Positions 25,370 through 33,835 of a stretch of DNA of 59,151 nucleotides are shown here, piece by piece. The translations under genes and the position numbers were made by a program. The notes beneath the pieces are model-generated. The model ran no database searches. It was not told the origin of the DNA and saw nothing but the letters and a program-made list of their open reading frames with translations. How positions within the stretch are numbered: position 1 is the stretch's first letter; every line of letters begins with the position of its first letter. Source of the stretch: Desulfobulbaceae bacterium UBA5611 (GTDB taxonomy: Bacteria > Desulfobacterota > Desulfobulbia > Desulfobulbales > Desulfocapsaceae); NCBI GenBank assembly GCA_002424635.1, contig DIKT01000017.1:2445-61595 (forward strand). The letters are read 5' to 3'.

Positions 25370-25739
25370 TTGTAACAAGGTGTGCAAACTCCGAAAGAAT
25401 CATCTGCTGCGTAAAGGCTGGGAGTTTGAGCAGGTCTACAAACAGGGTAAGCGGTTGCACGGAAAAGGATTTACTCTGATTTTTAACCACAACCAACTTG
25501 ACCATAGCAGAATTGGGATCAGCGTGCACAGGCAGATTAAAGGAGCCGTGAAGAGAAATCGCATTAAACGGATAATCAGAGAGTCTTTTCGTCTGCATCG
25601 CGATTTGTATCCACAATGTGCCGACATCATCTTTGCCGTTCGTCCTGATGTAACGCTGAGCTCAACTGCTGACATCAATCAGGCAGTAGCTGCCTTGAGG
25701 TCAAGCAGCGTCTCGCCAACGGCAGGCTGCCGTCCATGA
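25329..25739 (+). CDS. rnpA: Ribonuclease P protein component
   Basis: Basic protein that assists the RNase P RNA in tRNA 5' maturation. The product is up to 136 aa. The conserved core starts at about residue 19 (KLRKNHLLRKGWEFEQVYKQ) and the RNR signature is GAVKRNRIKRIIRESF. The true start is uncertain. The ATG at 25329 overlaps rpmH by 41 nt and has no ribosome site. A GTG at 25380 fits family lengths better but is directly abutted by AAGG. The stop overlaps the yidD start (ATGA). The C-terminal tail after residue 125 is not conserved. Confidence 0.92.
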   Translation: MLAEPKDARDYLPDCNKVCKLRKNHLLRKGWEFEQVYKQGKRLHGKGFTLIFNHNQLDHSRIGISVHRQIKGAVKRNRIKRIIRESFRLHRDLYPQCADIIFAVRPDVTLSSTADINQAVAALRSSSVSPTAGCRP

Positions 25740-25963
25740 AGAAAGGTCTGTTTATAAAGAAATCCTTCATCTGGTTGATCAGAGGGTACCAATATATTAT
25801 CTCCCCTGTACTCCCGCCCACATGTCGTTTTACTCCCACCTGCTCGGCATATGCAATTGAGGCAATAGAGCGTTATGGCGTTTGGCGTGGCACCTATCTT
25901 AGCGCTTATCGCCTGCTGCGCTGCCACCCCTTTTGTCGGGGTGGTTATGATCCTGTTCAATAA
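25736..25963 (+). CDS. yidD: Membrane protein insertion efficiency factor YidD
   Basis: A small (75 aa) membrane-associated protein that supports YidC-dependent insertion. It carries the family signature RGYQYIISPVLPPTCRFTPTCS followed by YAIEAIERYG and RLLRCHPFCRGGYDPV. Four cysteines are in the conserved positions. It starts within the rnpA stop and lies 116 nt upstream of yidC. The gap to yidC holds an 8-bp inverted repeat (ATCTCAAA/TTTGAGAT, near 25974-26016) of unknown role. Confidence 0.95.
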   Translation: MKKGLFIKKSFIWLIRGYQYIISPVLPPTCRFTPTCSAYAIEAIERYGVWRGTYLSAYRLLRCHPFCRGGYDPVQ

Positions 25964-26079
25964 ATGTCTTCTTATCTCAAAAAAAGGAAATTCAAGCGCA
26001 TTTTAGCATTTGAGATTGAAGCACTGTTTTTTAATTTATAGGCTCTCTTTGCTGGAGCAAATTATTTCAGGGATATAGT

Positions 26080-27732
26080 ATGGATACCTATAGGATACTT
26101 CTGGCTGTTGTAATTTCATTCGTTATTTTGGTTGGTTATCAATATTTCTTTGTCGACTCACTCCCCCAGCCAATTGTGACGGAACAGACGGCACCCGTTA
26201 CCGCCCCACCTGCCAACACCCAGAGTGCTCAGTTGACTGCTCCAAAACAAGAAAATCTGCAACCGCCAGAGGCTCCAGCTCGCGTGGCCCGTGATATCGC
26301 CGTCGATACTGAGCTCTACAGCGCAGTAATTACTGAAAATGGCGGGGCTATCAAAAGTTTTATCTTGAAAGGATACAAGGAAACTCGCGACAAAAACTCT
26401 ACCGGCGTGCAACTGGTCAATACTACTGAGCAGGAAGGATATCCCCTGACTTTCTCCTGGGGAGGAGTAGCCGCCAGCAATACTTTTTATAGCGCCGACA
26501 ATGATAAAGTCGAATTTTCCGGAGCTGAAGCCACGAGCACCTTAACCATGAAAGGGGCCAGCGAGTCCGGGCTGGAGCTGGAGCGGATCTACAGCTTCGA
26601 CCGTAACACCTATCTCATGAAGCTTGTCTTCCGGATAAAGAATACTTCCGCCAATACTCTGCAGGGCTCTGCCCTCTTACACCAGGCTAATCTGCCTTTT
26701 GAAAAAGAAACAACCGGCTCCATGGTCGCCCTGTTCAGCGGTCCGGCTCTTTTTATTGATGGCCAGCGTCAGGAATTCGCCAGCAAGGAATTAAGCACAG
26801 GGCCCAAAACGGTGCAAGGAAACATTGATTGGGCCGCCTATGACAGCACCTATTTCATGTGCGCCATCGTCCCTGAAAATGAAAGTGGTACCAGTGTCAC
26901 CATGGAGCAGAATGATAATCTGGTTACCATGCAGGTAGGCAGTACTTTAGACGTTCTGCAGCCGGGCCAGGAAAAAATATACAGCTATCAGGCCTATTTT
27001 GGCCCAAAGAAGCTTTCCCTGCTGGAAAAGACCGGCTATAATTTAGATCAGGCCGTTAACTTCGGCTGGTTTGATATCATGGCCAAGCCCACTCTCTGGC
27101 TGTTGAATTTTTTTCACACCTATGTCAAGAATTATGGCATCGCGATCATTCTAGTCACCATTGCCTTCAAGCTTGCTTTCTGGCCTATTGCCCAGAAGGG
27201 TTTGAAGTCCATGAAGAATATGCAGAAACTGCAGCCGAAAATGGTCAAGCTCAAGGAAAAATACAAAAACGATCCGGCCATGATGAACAAGGAGGTCATG
27301 AACCTCTACAAGACTTACAAGGTTAATCCTCTGGGCGGCTGCCTGCCTATGGTGCTCCAGATTCCGGTCTTTTTCGCCCTGTATAAAGTGTTGTTGATGT
27401 CCATTGAACTGCGGCATGCTCCTTTTATGCTCTGGATCAGTGATCTATCCGCTCCTGATCGTCTGATGATCGGCCTTGACATTCCCTACCTCGGCGGCAT
27501 TCCGGTCTTAACCCTGCTCATGGGCGCCTCCATGTTCCTGCAGCAGAAGATGACCCCGACCACTGCCGATCCTACTCAAGCCAAGATCATGTTGTTTTTA
27601 CCGGTAATCTTCACTTTCATGTTCTTGAATTTTGCCTCAGGTCTGGTTCTATACTGGTTTATCAATAATCTGCTGGCTATTTTACAGCAATATTTAATCA
27701 ATAGACAAGCTAACAAACCACTGGTGGCGTAG
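26080..27732 (+). CDS. yidC: Membrane protein insertase YidC
   Basis: Inner-membrane insertase and Sec partner. The 550-aa protein has the Gram-negative layout. There is an N-terminal helix (about residues 5-25), a P/Q/A-rich linker, and a large periplasmic beta domain (about 75-330). The conserved 60K_IMP core follows, with NYGIAIILVTIAFKLAFWPI, the cytoplasmic hairpin QKGLKSMKNMQKLQPKM, PLGGCLPMVLQIPVFFALY and the final helices. The conserved Arg of the hydrophilic groove appears to be represented by the Lys in TIAFKLAFWP. It is expressed with yidD and khpB. Confidence 0.96.
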   Translation: MDTYRILLAVVISFVILVGYQYFFVDSLPQPIVTEQTAPVTAPPANTQSAQLTAPKQENLQPPEAPARVARDIAVDTELYSAVITENGGAIKSFILKGYKETRDKNSTGVQLVNTTEQEGYPLTFSWGGVAASNTFYSADNDKVEFSGAEATSTLTMKGASESGLELERIYSFDRNTYLMKLVFRIKNTSANTLQGSALLHQANLPFEKETTGSMVALFSGPALFIDGQRQEFASKELSTGPKTVQGNIDWAAYDSTYFMCAIVPENESGTSVTMEQNDNLVTMQVGSTLDVLQPGQEKIYSYQAYFGPKKLSLLEKTGYNLDQAVNFGWFDIMAKPTLWLLNFFHTYVKNYGIAIILVTIAFKLAFWPIAQKGLKSMKNMQKLQPKMVKLKEKYKNDPAMMNKEVMNLYKTYKVNPLGGCLPMVLQIPVFFALYKVLLMSIELRHAPFMLWISDLSAPDRLMIGLDIPYLGGIPVLTLLMGASMFLQQKMTPTTADPTQAKIMLFLPVIFTFMFLNFASGLVLYWFINNLLAILQQYLINRQANKPLVA

Positions 27733-27855
27733 TATACTAACCACTGGGGTAGTACACTATTCTGGGCAGTTCCTTGATGGCGCATTGTTTCTTTCTCCCG
27801 CGCCTGGAATATACAGATCAACACATGATAATAAGTGACCATTGAAGGATATTCC

Positions 27856-28788
27856 ATGTCTTTAGAAAAAAAAGATTTTCTGGGAAAAACGGTAGCCGAT
27901 GTAATCAAACAGGCCTGTGATTTTTTCCAGGTAGCCCAGGAAAACCTGGATATTGAGGTAATAGAGACAGGCTCTACCGGCATTTTCGGCTTTATCCGGA
28001 AAAAGGCGCATATCCGCGCCAAAATTAAGGATAATGCGGTGAGCCGCCAGACTCCTGCTGAGCGACCTTCGGCCATTGCTCCAGCTCCGCCGACTCCACC
28101 GAAACATGTCCCTAAAACCAAAGAGCCCTTAAAACCAAAGTTGATCGTTGTTCCTGACCAAACAGTTGAAGCTGAGACCATGATTGAAGATGATGACGAG
28201 GATGATGTTCTCCTTGCTGCCCCTTCAGAAGAAACGCTGAGCCAGGAAAGTATTGACGGGGTCCAGCAGGAGCTTAGCCAATTGCTCAGCTTGATGGGTC
28301 TGCCTTCAAAGGTAGAGATTGAAGCCCAAGGCAGTTCAGTAAGATGTCATGTGATTGGCGATTTCGAAGAGGATCTGACCGGTCAGGAAGGAAAAATTTT
28401 GGACAGTTTGCAGTACCTGCTGCGCAAGATCACTGCCAGAAAGATCTCGGAACGCCTGCGCATAGCCATCGATGTCGGAGATTTCCGGGAAAAAAGGCAG
28501 GATGAATTAGAAGATCAAGCCCGCAAGCTTGCCGTTCTGGTGAAGGAAGATGGCAAGACCCAGGTCATCCCCTCCCTCAACCCCTCCGAAAGACGGGTGG
28601 TCCATATGACCTTACAGGATGATAAAGATATCCGGAGTCGGAGCGTCGGAGAAGGTCTTTTTAAAAAAATACTTATTTATAAGCCAGGCAAGCCCAACTC
28701 CGGCGGCGGCAGCAGAAAACGTCCTCAATCCCGGAATAGAAAAGGTAAAGGCAGCAAGCCTACATCCGACAATAACGACAGCGAATAA
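27856..28788 (+). CDS. khpB: Jag/KhpB RNA-binding protein
   Basis: Jag-family cytoplasmic RNA-binding protein, usually next to yidC. The 310-aa product has an N-terminal Jag_N domain (KTVADVIKQACDFFQV, GIFGFIRKKAHI) and a proline/acid-rich linker of about 100 residues. A KH domain follows (about 150-225, with LDSLQYLLRKITARKI), then an R3H domain (NPSERRVVHMTLQDD), then a basic tail rich in G, K, R and S. The ATG at 27856 is chosen because GAAGGA lies 6 nt upstream; a GTG at 27835 lacks one. Confidence 0.93.
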   Translation: MSLEKKDFLGKTVADVIKQACDFFQVAQENLDIEVIETGSTGIFGFIRKKAHIRAKIKDNAVSRQTPAERPSAIAPAPPTPPKHVPKTKEPLKPKLIVVPDQTVEAETMIEDDDEDDVLLAAPSEETLSQESIDGVQQELSQLLSLMGLPSKVEIEAQGSSVRCHVIGDFEEDLTGQEGKILDSLQYLLRKITARKISERLRIAIDVGDFREKRQDELEDQARKLAVLVKEDGKTQVIPSLNPSERRVVHMTLQDDKDIRSRSVGEGLFKKILIYKPGKPNSGGGSRKRPQSRNRKGKGSKPTSDNNDSE

Positions 28789-28887
28789 GAAAGGCTCCTC
28801 CAAAGAGCCGCGGCTACTATTGCAGTGGGCTGAACAAATAGCAACGCTCAGATTAGCCGGCCAACATTTTTAATTTAATCATCTTCA

Positions 28888-30282
28888 ATGTCTTCCAATA
28901 ACGAGACCATTGCCGCCATCTCGACGCCGCCCGGCGCCGGTGGCATCGGGGTGATCCGCATGAGCGGGCCCAGCTCTTTTGCAGTGCTGCAACAGATTTT
29001 CAGGCCCCGGGACCCCAGCTGTTCCTTTCGCAGCCATCAGCTCTATTATGGCCATATTGTCGCCTCCGGCACCAGCGGAGAGACAACAATTATCGATGAA
29101 GTCCTGGCCGTTTATATGCAGGCTCCCAAGACCTATACCCGTGAAGATGTGGTCGAGATCCACGGTCATGGCAACTTTCTTATCCTGCAAACAATCCTTG
29201 AGCTCCTGCTCCACTATACGGTACGTCTGGCCGAAGCCGGAGAATTTACCAAACGCGCTTTCCTGAATGGCCGCATCGATCTGACCCGAGCAGAGGCAGT
29301 GATTGATCTGCTTACGGCCCGGACGAGGAAAGGCATTGCCTTAGCTCAGGGCCAACTCGCCGGCAAACTCTATGAACAGGTAGACATCATCCGCCAGGCC
29401 TTGGTGCATATGCGGGCGATAGTTGAGGTCGCTATTGATTTTCCTGATGAAGACAAAGAGATCATCAATCCTGCCGAACTAAGCCTGCTCCTGGAGACCA
29501 GGATCAGAAAGCCTCTGGCTGTGCTGTTGCAGCTTGCCGATCAGGGCAAAATATTTCGGGAAGGAATTTCAGTAGTCATAGCCGGCCTGCCCAATGTCGG
29601 CAAGTCCAGTCTGCTCAACACTCTTCTTCAGGAAGAAAGGGCCTTGGTCACCGCCATTCCCGGAACTACACGCGATACCATTGAGGAATATATTGATATT
29701 ACCGGGATCCCGGTGCGCATTGTTGACACCGCCGGGATTCGTGATAATGCTGAAGAAGTGGAAGAGTTGGGAATCCAGCGGGCCAGAGAGCAGATCGAAC
29801 AGGCTGATATAGTCCTGTTTATGATTGATCTGGCCAAAGGGGTCAGTGCTGCTGATCTGGAATTGTTTCGTACTATCCGGCATAAGACAGTAATTCTGGT
29901 GGCCAATAAAATGGATATACCGGCAGAAGAGCCGCCAGACTTAGGAGATTTCCATTATCCTAATTTGCTCTGGCAGCGGATCTCGGCTAAAGAACAATCA
30001 GGGATCACCGAACTGAAACAAGCAATTTTCCAGACCGTGGTCGGCAACAGTGAGCAATGGGAAGAAGTTGGTTGCGCCCCGAATATCCGCCATAAAGATA
30101 CAATGCTGCGGGCCTATGCGGCCAGTGGCCGAGTACTGACAGGTTTGCAAACCGGCATTACCAGTGACCTGCTGGCTGTTGATCTGCAGGAATGTCTAAG
30201 CGAGCTTGACACCATAGTAGGTGTCACCACCACTGAGGATATTCTCGATCTGATTTTCAAACAATTCTGTCTGGGGAAATAA
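28888..30282 (+). CDS. mnmE: tRNA modification GTPase MnmE
   Basis: GTPase partner of MnmG (22040-24007, opposite strand) in wobble-uridine modification. The 464-aa product has the N-terminal folate-binding domain (AAISTPPGAGGIGVIRMSG) and a helical domain. The inserted G domain has GLPNVGKSSLLNTL (G1), DTAGIRD (G3) and ANKMD (G4). The invariant C-terminus FCLGK contains the catalytic-site Cys. It closes the rpmH-mnmE block and converges on hpt. Confidence 0.97.
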   Translation: MSSNNETIAAISTPPGAGGIGVIRMSGPSSFAVLQQIFRPRDPSCSFRSHQLYYGHIVASGTSGETTIIDEVLAVYMQAPKTYTREDVVEIHGHGNFLILQTILELLLHYTVRLAEAGEFTKRAFLNGRIDLTRAEAVIDLLTARTRKGIALAQGQLAGKLYEQVDIIRQALVHMRAIVEVAIDFPDEDKEIINPAELSLLLETRIRKPLAVLLQLADQGKIFREGISVVIAGLPNVGKSSLLNTLLQEERALVTAIPGTTRDTIEEYIDITGIPVRIVDTAGIRDNAEEVEELGIQRAREQIEQADIVLFMIDLAKGVSAADLELFRTIRHKTVILVANKMDIPAEEPPDLGDFHYPNLLWQRISAKEQSGITELKQAIFQTVVGNSEQWEEVGCAPNIRHKDTMLRAYAASGRVLTGLQTGITSDLLAVDLQECLSELDTIVGVTTTEDILDLIFKQFCLGK

Positions 30283-30311
30283 TTATAATAAAGATGCTGT
30301 TTTCTCTGGAC

Positions 30312-30848
30312 TCATAAGTTATCAGCATTGTTGAGATGATAAACTGCCGGCAGGCCACGGTAGTGCTCGTTCAGATCAAGACCATAGCCAACAAGGAACC
30401 CATCAGGAATAGAGAAGCCGCAATAGTCAATCTGGACCGGATGTTCGCGGCGTTCAGCTTTATCAATCAGGGTGCAAGTTTTAACTGAACAAGCTCCCTG
30501 CTCGGTGAAATGCTTCACCAGCCACTGCACGGTCAGTCCGCTGTCGACGATATCCTCAACCAGCAGCACATCATAGTCCTGGACCGCAATCGTAGGCCGG
30601 CTCCGCAATATAATATCTCCCAACGAAGAGGTCCCGGTGCCATAGGAAGAAACCTGGATAAAATCTATGAGCAGAGGTACCTCGATTGCCCGAATCAAGT
30701 CAGCCATGAAGATAAAGGCGCCCTTTAAAACTCCGATGACCAGCAGGTTTTTATTGCTGTAATCACGACTGATAGCCTGCCCTAACTGCTCAATTCGTTC
30801 CTGGATGGCCTCAGTCGTTAACACTATCTGCCGCTTATTATCTTCCAT
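30312..30848 (-). CDS. hpt: Hypoxanthine phosphoribosyltransferase
   Basis: Purine salvage enzyme converting hypoxanthine or guanine plus PRPP to IMP or GMP. The 178-aa product has the PRPP-binding motif VLLVEDIVDSGLTVQWL. The N-terminal NKNLLVIGVLKGAFIFMADL and C-terminal IPDGFLVGYGLDLNEHYRGLP segments are typical of the family. The start follows AGAGG by 6 nt. That ribosome site lies inside the end of a possible upstream small ORF (30838-31062), suggesting coupling if that ORF is real. Confidence 0.95.
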   Translation of the reverse strand: MEDNKRQIVLTTEAIQERIEQLGQAISRDYSNKNLLVIGVLKGAFIFMADLIRAIEVPLLIDFIQVSSYGTGTSSLGDIILRSRPTIAVQDYDVLLVEDIVDSGLTVQWLVKHFTEQGACSVKTCTLIDKAERREHPVQIDYCGFSIPDGFLVGYGLDLNEHYRGLPAVYHLNNADNL

Positions 30849-31062
30849 GATAAACCTCTTTAATTGTGGCTTTTAGACGCAGTAAAAAATTCTGCCTGTG
30901 AATGGCAGGCAGCATCAGCATTACTGCCATCCTTACCTCTAAACAGAACCGGATATCATCAGGTTGCATCCCTTCCTGAATATAAAATACTCTCTCCTTT
31001 ATTGTCTGCCGGAGAGGCAAAGTCAAGGATTTAATGGCCCTGCCGATACCAGTTTCGACCAT
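30838..31062 (-). CDS. Possible 74-residue hypothetical protein upstream of hpt
   Basis: An open frame beginning MVETGIGRAIKSLTLPLRQ, with basic helical character and a C-terminus overlapping the hpt start by 11 nt. Favouring it: it fills the space exactly, and the hpt ribosome site sits inside it. Against it: no clear ribosome site of its own and no recognised family. It may equally be untranslated leader. Confidence 0.4.
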   Translation of the reverse strand: MVETGIGRAIKSLTLPLRQTIKERVFYIQEGMQPDDIRFCLEVRMAVMLMLPAIHRQNFLLRLKATIKEVYHGR

Positions 31063-31117
31063 AGGGCAAACACCAGCAAAGGCATAGTGCTAACAGTTTA
31101 ATATGCTTTTTCCCTAG

Positions 31118-31146
31118 TTGACAAACAGGGTTGGTTCAAGTAAATA
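31118..31146 (+). promoter_or_regulatory. Strong sigma70-type promoter of the HdrC-like/MvhD/MetV operon
   Basis: TTGACA (31118-31123), a 17-nt spacer and TAAATA (31141-31146). The -35 is embedded in an imperfect palindrome CCCTAGTTGACAAACAGGG (31112-31130), a possible regulator site. The arm CTAGTTGACA equals the right half of the two CooA-type operators, but the left half is absent. This promoter rules out the in-frame codon at 31131 as the operon's first start. Confidence 0.6.
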
Positions 31147-31241
31147 TAAGTTTCATTTATGAAATGTATCAGTTAACGTGGTGTCGGTATTTTTCAGCTC
31201 ACACCTTGCAGAAAAAAGAAAGAAAGCCAAGAGTTGTCAAA

Positions 31242-31802
31242 ATGGGAAAACCTGTAAATAGCTTGAATCCTGCCTTCAACAGCGAGGTTATTGCTGCCCC
31301 GGGTGGTGAAAATCTGAACAATTGTTTTTCTTGCGGGGCCTGCAGCGGCATTTGTCCAGTCAGTCAAGCCATTCCGCAGTTTGATCCCCGGAAGATTATA
31401 CATATGATCCGTATGGGCATGAAGGACCGCTTGCTCGGTTCTGATTTCCTCTGGTACTGCTCAGGATGTAAATCCTGTGTCTTTGTCTGTCCGCAGGATG
31501 TCCGTTTTGCCGAGATCATGGGTGCCCTGGCCCAACTGGCCCTCAATGAAGGTTATGTCACCGAGCAGGATCTGGTTGCTAAAGGCAAGGCCGCCCAGGT
31601 GGAGCGGGACCTCTGCGTGGCCTGTCTTACTTGTGTCCGCGTCTGCCCGTGGTCTATACCTCAAATTGATAAGCAGGGAGTAGCGGTCATTGATGCAGAG
31701 ACCTGCCGGGCCTGCGGGATTTGTGTCGAAGAATGTCCCGCCCAGGCGATCATGCTGCAAAAATCTGAAGATGAGCGCCTGATTGCAGCCTGTGGCATTT
31801 AA
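31242..31802 (+). CDS. HdrC-like polyferredoxin with four [4Fe-4S] motifs
   Basis: A 186-aa soluble electron-transfer protein. The N-terminal half matches HdrC-type subunits with two clusters: C28-x2-C31-x2-C34-x3-C38 and C73-x2-C76-x2-C79-x3-C83. The C-terminal half is a 2x[4Fe-4S] ferredoxin: C125-x2-C128-x2-C131-x3-C135 and C155-x2-C158-x2-C161-x3-C165. The ATG at 31242 is chosen because upstream codons lie in the promoter region; its ribosome site is weak. With the MvhD-like and MetV genes it should form one electron-transfer module. HdrA and HdrB, the usual flavin-bifurcating and catalytic partners, are absent here. Confidence 0.85.
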   Translation: MGKPVNSLNPAFNSEVIAAPGGENLNNCFSCGACSGICPVSQAIPQFDPRKIIHMIRMGMKDRLLGSDFLWYCSGCKSCVFVCPQDVRFAEIMGALAQLALNEGYVTEQDLVAKGKAAQVERDLCVACLTCVRVCPWSIPQIDKQGVAVIDAETCRACGICVEECPAQAIMLQKSEDERLIAACGI

Positions 31803-31841
31803 TGTCTGCGTAGAAATCCGGATGAAAACGAGGAACCAATA

Positions 31842-32276
31842 ATGAGTTTTGAACCAAAGATAACCCTGTTCAGCTGCCATTACACATCACAGCAGAGTTG
31901 TGCTGACAAGGGTAAAGAGTTGCAGCAGCTGAACTTTCCTGCCACCATTAATCTGATCAGGGTGCCCTGTACCGGTAACGTGCAGTTGACCACCATGTTG
32001 CAGGCTTTTGAAGAGGGTGCCGATGGCGTCTATGTCGTCGGCTGCCCGCTTGACAGCTGTCATAATGTCAAGGGCAGTATCAGGGCGGCCAAACGAGTTA
32101 AGGCGGTAAAAAAGGCCTTGGCAGAACTTGATGTGGAGCAGGGCCGAATTGAGATGTTTCATCTGCCGCGCGGACTGCACCCGGAATTTGTGGCAGCGGG
32201 AGTGACTATGGATAAAAAGATCCGCAGTCTGGGCCCTAGTCCTTTTTACAGTGAAAATCAGGGAGAACAAGGATGA
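31842..32276 (+). CDS. MvhD/FrhD-type hydrogenase iron-sulfur subunit
   Basis: A 144-aa member of the methyl-viologen-reducing hydrogenase delta-subunit family, a [2Fe-2S] protein that links Hdr-type complexes to electron donors. Conserved cysteines are C12, C20, C43 (RVPCTG), C68 and C73 (GCPLDSCH). The ribosome site GAGGAA lies 7 nt upstream. The stop overlaps the metV start (ATGA). No hydrogenase catalytic subunit lies in the window, so the donor is unknown; a formate dehydrogenase or NADH-linked partner elsewhere is possible. Confidence 0.88.
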   Translation: MSFEPKITLFSCHYTSQQSCADKGKELQQLNFPATINLIRVPCTGNVQLTTMLQAFEEGADGVYVVGCPLDSCHNVKGSIRAAKRVKAVKKALAELDVEQGRIEMFHLPRGLHPEFVAAGVTMDKKIRSLGPSPFYSENQGEQG

Positions 32277-32944
32277 TTGTCGCCGAACGAAAGCCGATGG
32301 CTGAAATTATAGCAATGGTGCAAGATTGCACCAAGGTCCTGGTGCTGGCCTGTCGTGGTTGTGTTACAGTCTGTTCCGCCGGCGGAGAACGTGAGGCCGC
32401 GGTGCTGGCCTCTTTGATCCGGCTGGGCATGAGAAAACAGGGCAAGACGATTGAAGTCATTGAGGGCAGTCTGGTCAGACAATGCGACAAGGAATTTATT
32501 GACGCCATTGATGACTGGAACGGTCAATATGATGCTATCGTCTCAACCGCCTGCGGCGTCGGAGTTAATTTTATCGCCAATCTGCGCAAGGAAACTATGG
32601 TCTATCCGGCGCTGAACACCACCTTTATGGGCGGCTCAGCAGTCCAGGGTATCTGGACCGAACAGTGTGCCGGCTGTGGCGATTGCGTCCTCCATCTCAC
32701 CGGCGGCTTATGTCCGGTGGCACGGTGCGCCAAGAGCCTGATGAACGGTCCCTGCGGGGGCTCAGTAGGTGGTCGCTGTGAAATTAACAAAGAGACCGAC
32801 TGCATCTGGCAGTCCATCCATGATCGTCTGGGCAGCTTTAACCGTTTGTCCCAGATGGAAACGATTGCCCCGATCCGGGACTGGTCAGCATCAGGGCATG
32901 GCGGGCCTCGCCAGATCGTCCGTGACGATTTGACAATTGCCTGA
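32273..32944 (+). CDS. metV: MetV: zinc/Fe-S protein of methylenetetrahydrofolate reductase
   Basis: Methylene-THF-reductase C-terminal-domain protein, known in acetogens as the MetV partner of MetF. The 223-aa protein has an N-terminal Cys motif (ACRGCVTVCSAGGEREA, about residues 26-42). The signature tail cluster runs from C132 to C169 and includes CAGCGDC, GGLCPVARC, LMNGPCGG and GGRCE. It is coupled to the MvhD-like gene. MetF, normally adjacent, is not here, so the complex must recruit MetF from elsewhere or work with another flavoprotein. Confidence 0.87.
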   Translation: MIVAERKPMAEIIAMVQDCTKVLVLACRGCVTVCSAGGEREAAVLASLIRLGMRKQGKTIEVIEGSLVRQCDKEFIDAIDDWNGQYDAIVSTACGVGVNFIANLRKETMVYPALNTTFMGGSAVQGIWTEQCAGCGDCVLHLTGGLCPVARCAKSLMNGPCGGSVGGRCEINKETDCIWQSIHDRLGSFNRLSQMETIAPIRDWSASGHGGPRQIVRDDLTIA

Positions 32945-33097
32945 TTTTTAAGCATTGTCAGGGAAGGTATTGGTGGTCAGTCTTGATGATGGGTTGAACT
33001 AGCGTACGCTTTATCCGGCCCATAGTTCACTCCATCGCAGGCCAATGAAAGGATCACTGCAGCTGCCTTTTTGTAATTCCTTACGGGCACTGCAAGT

Positions 33098-33835
33098 TTA
33101 TCGTGTTGTGGCCGGCATAGTTTGCCGGCCTATCTTTTTGGTAAGATAGGCCGGGCCGCCCAGCAACTTCATTTGCTGCTCAATCTGGCGGGCACGGCCA
33201 CGGACATAATCGGTTGGTTGGGCAAGATCAAACCTTAAAGGGCCGGGCAGGACTGCTGCCAGCAGCGCAGCTTCTCCGGAGGACAATTTGAGCGCTGATT
33301 TACCAAAAAAAGTACGGCTGCCGGCCTCAACTCCAAAGATACCCGGACCAAATTCCGCTATATTAAGATAGACTTCCAGAATCCGCCTTTTTGGCCACAG
33401 GCCCTCCAGCAGCACGGTAAACCAGGCCTCAATTCCCTTCCGCACAAAAGTTCGGCCCGGCCATAAATAGAGATTTTTAGCCACCTGTTGTGAGATGGTA
33501 CTGGCCCCCAATGGCCGACGGCGATGCTGATTGGCCTGCCAGGCCTTTTTTATAGCCTCGACATCAAAGCCCTGGTGCTCAAAAAACTTTTGATCTTCAG
33601 CGGCAATAACGGCTAAGGGGGCAGAGAGCGACATGTGCTCCAGGCTAATCCAGGTATATTGCAAGCGATAACCCTGTCCGCCCTGCTGGGCACCGGTCAG
33701 ATGCCGCTGCACCATCAGGGAACTCAGCGGTACCGGCAGCCAGCGGAAGACAAGGACCAGGGCGATACTGGCAGTCAGCGACACAGCAACAACCCATAAC
33801 AAAATACGCCGGAGGACGCGTATCATCCAGCTCAC
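33098..33835 (-). CDS. mtgA: Monofunctional biosynthetic peptidoglycan transglycosylase
   Basis: GT51 glycosyltransferase that polymerises lipid II. The 245-aa protein has one N-terminal membrane helix (about residues 11-31). It then has the GT51 motifs AAEDQKFFEHQGFD (catalytic Glu), GASTISQQVAKNLYLWPGRT, KGIEAWF and RRILEVYLNIAEFGPG. No transpeptidase domain follows, as expected for MtgA. It overlaps manC by 4 nt. Two overlapping hairpins fall within its 3' end (33110-33152). Confidence 0.95.
   Translation of the reverse strand: MSWMIRVLRRILLWVVAVSLTASIALVLVFRWLPVPLSSLMVQRHLTGAQQGGQGYRLQYTWISLEHMSLSAPLAVIAAEDQKFFEHQGFDVEAIKKAWQANQHRRRPLGASTISQQVAKNLYLWPGRTFVRKGIEAWFTVLLEGLWPKRRILEVYLNIAEFGPGIFGVEAGSRTFFGKSALKLSSGEAALLAAVLPGPLRFDLAQPTDYVRGRARQIEQQMKLLGGPAYLTKKIGRQTMPATTR
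33110..33152. terminator. Overlapping hairpins at the 3' end of mtgA / after metV
   Basis: Hairpin A is GGCCGGCA-TAGTT-TGCCGGCC (33110-33130), followed on the plus strand by TATCTTTTT, so it could end the metV transcript. Hairpin B is GGCCTATCTT-TTTGGT-AAGATAGGCC (33127-33152) and shares GGCC with A, so the two exclude each other. Both fall inside the last codons of mtgA on the other strand. Confidence 0.45.

Noticed and set aside
31114..31123. Third CooA operator before the HdrC-like gene
   Set aside because: Only the right arm (CTAGTTGACA) is present; the TGTCR arm is absent at the required spacing. It is kept as a weak regulatory observation, not an operator call.
31131..31241. Earlier start for the HdrC-like protein
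   Set aside because: The codon lies between the -35 and -10 of a good promoter, so it would not be transcribed.
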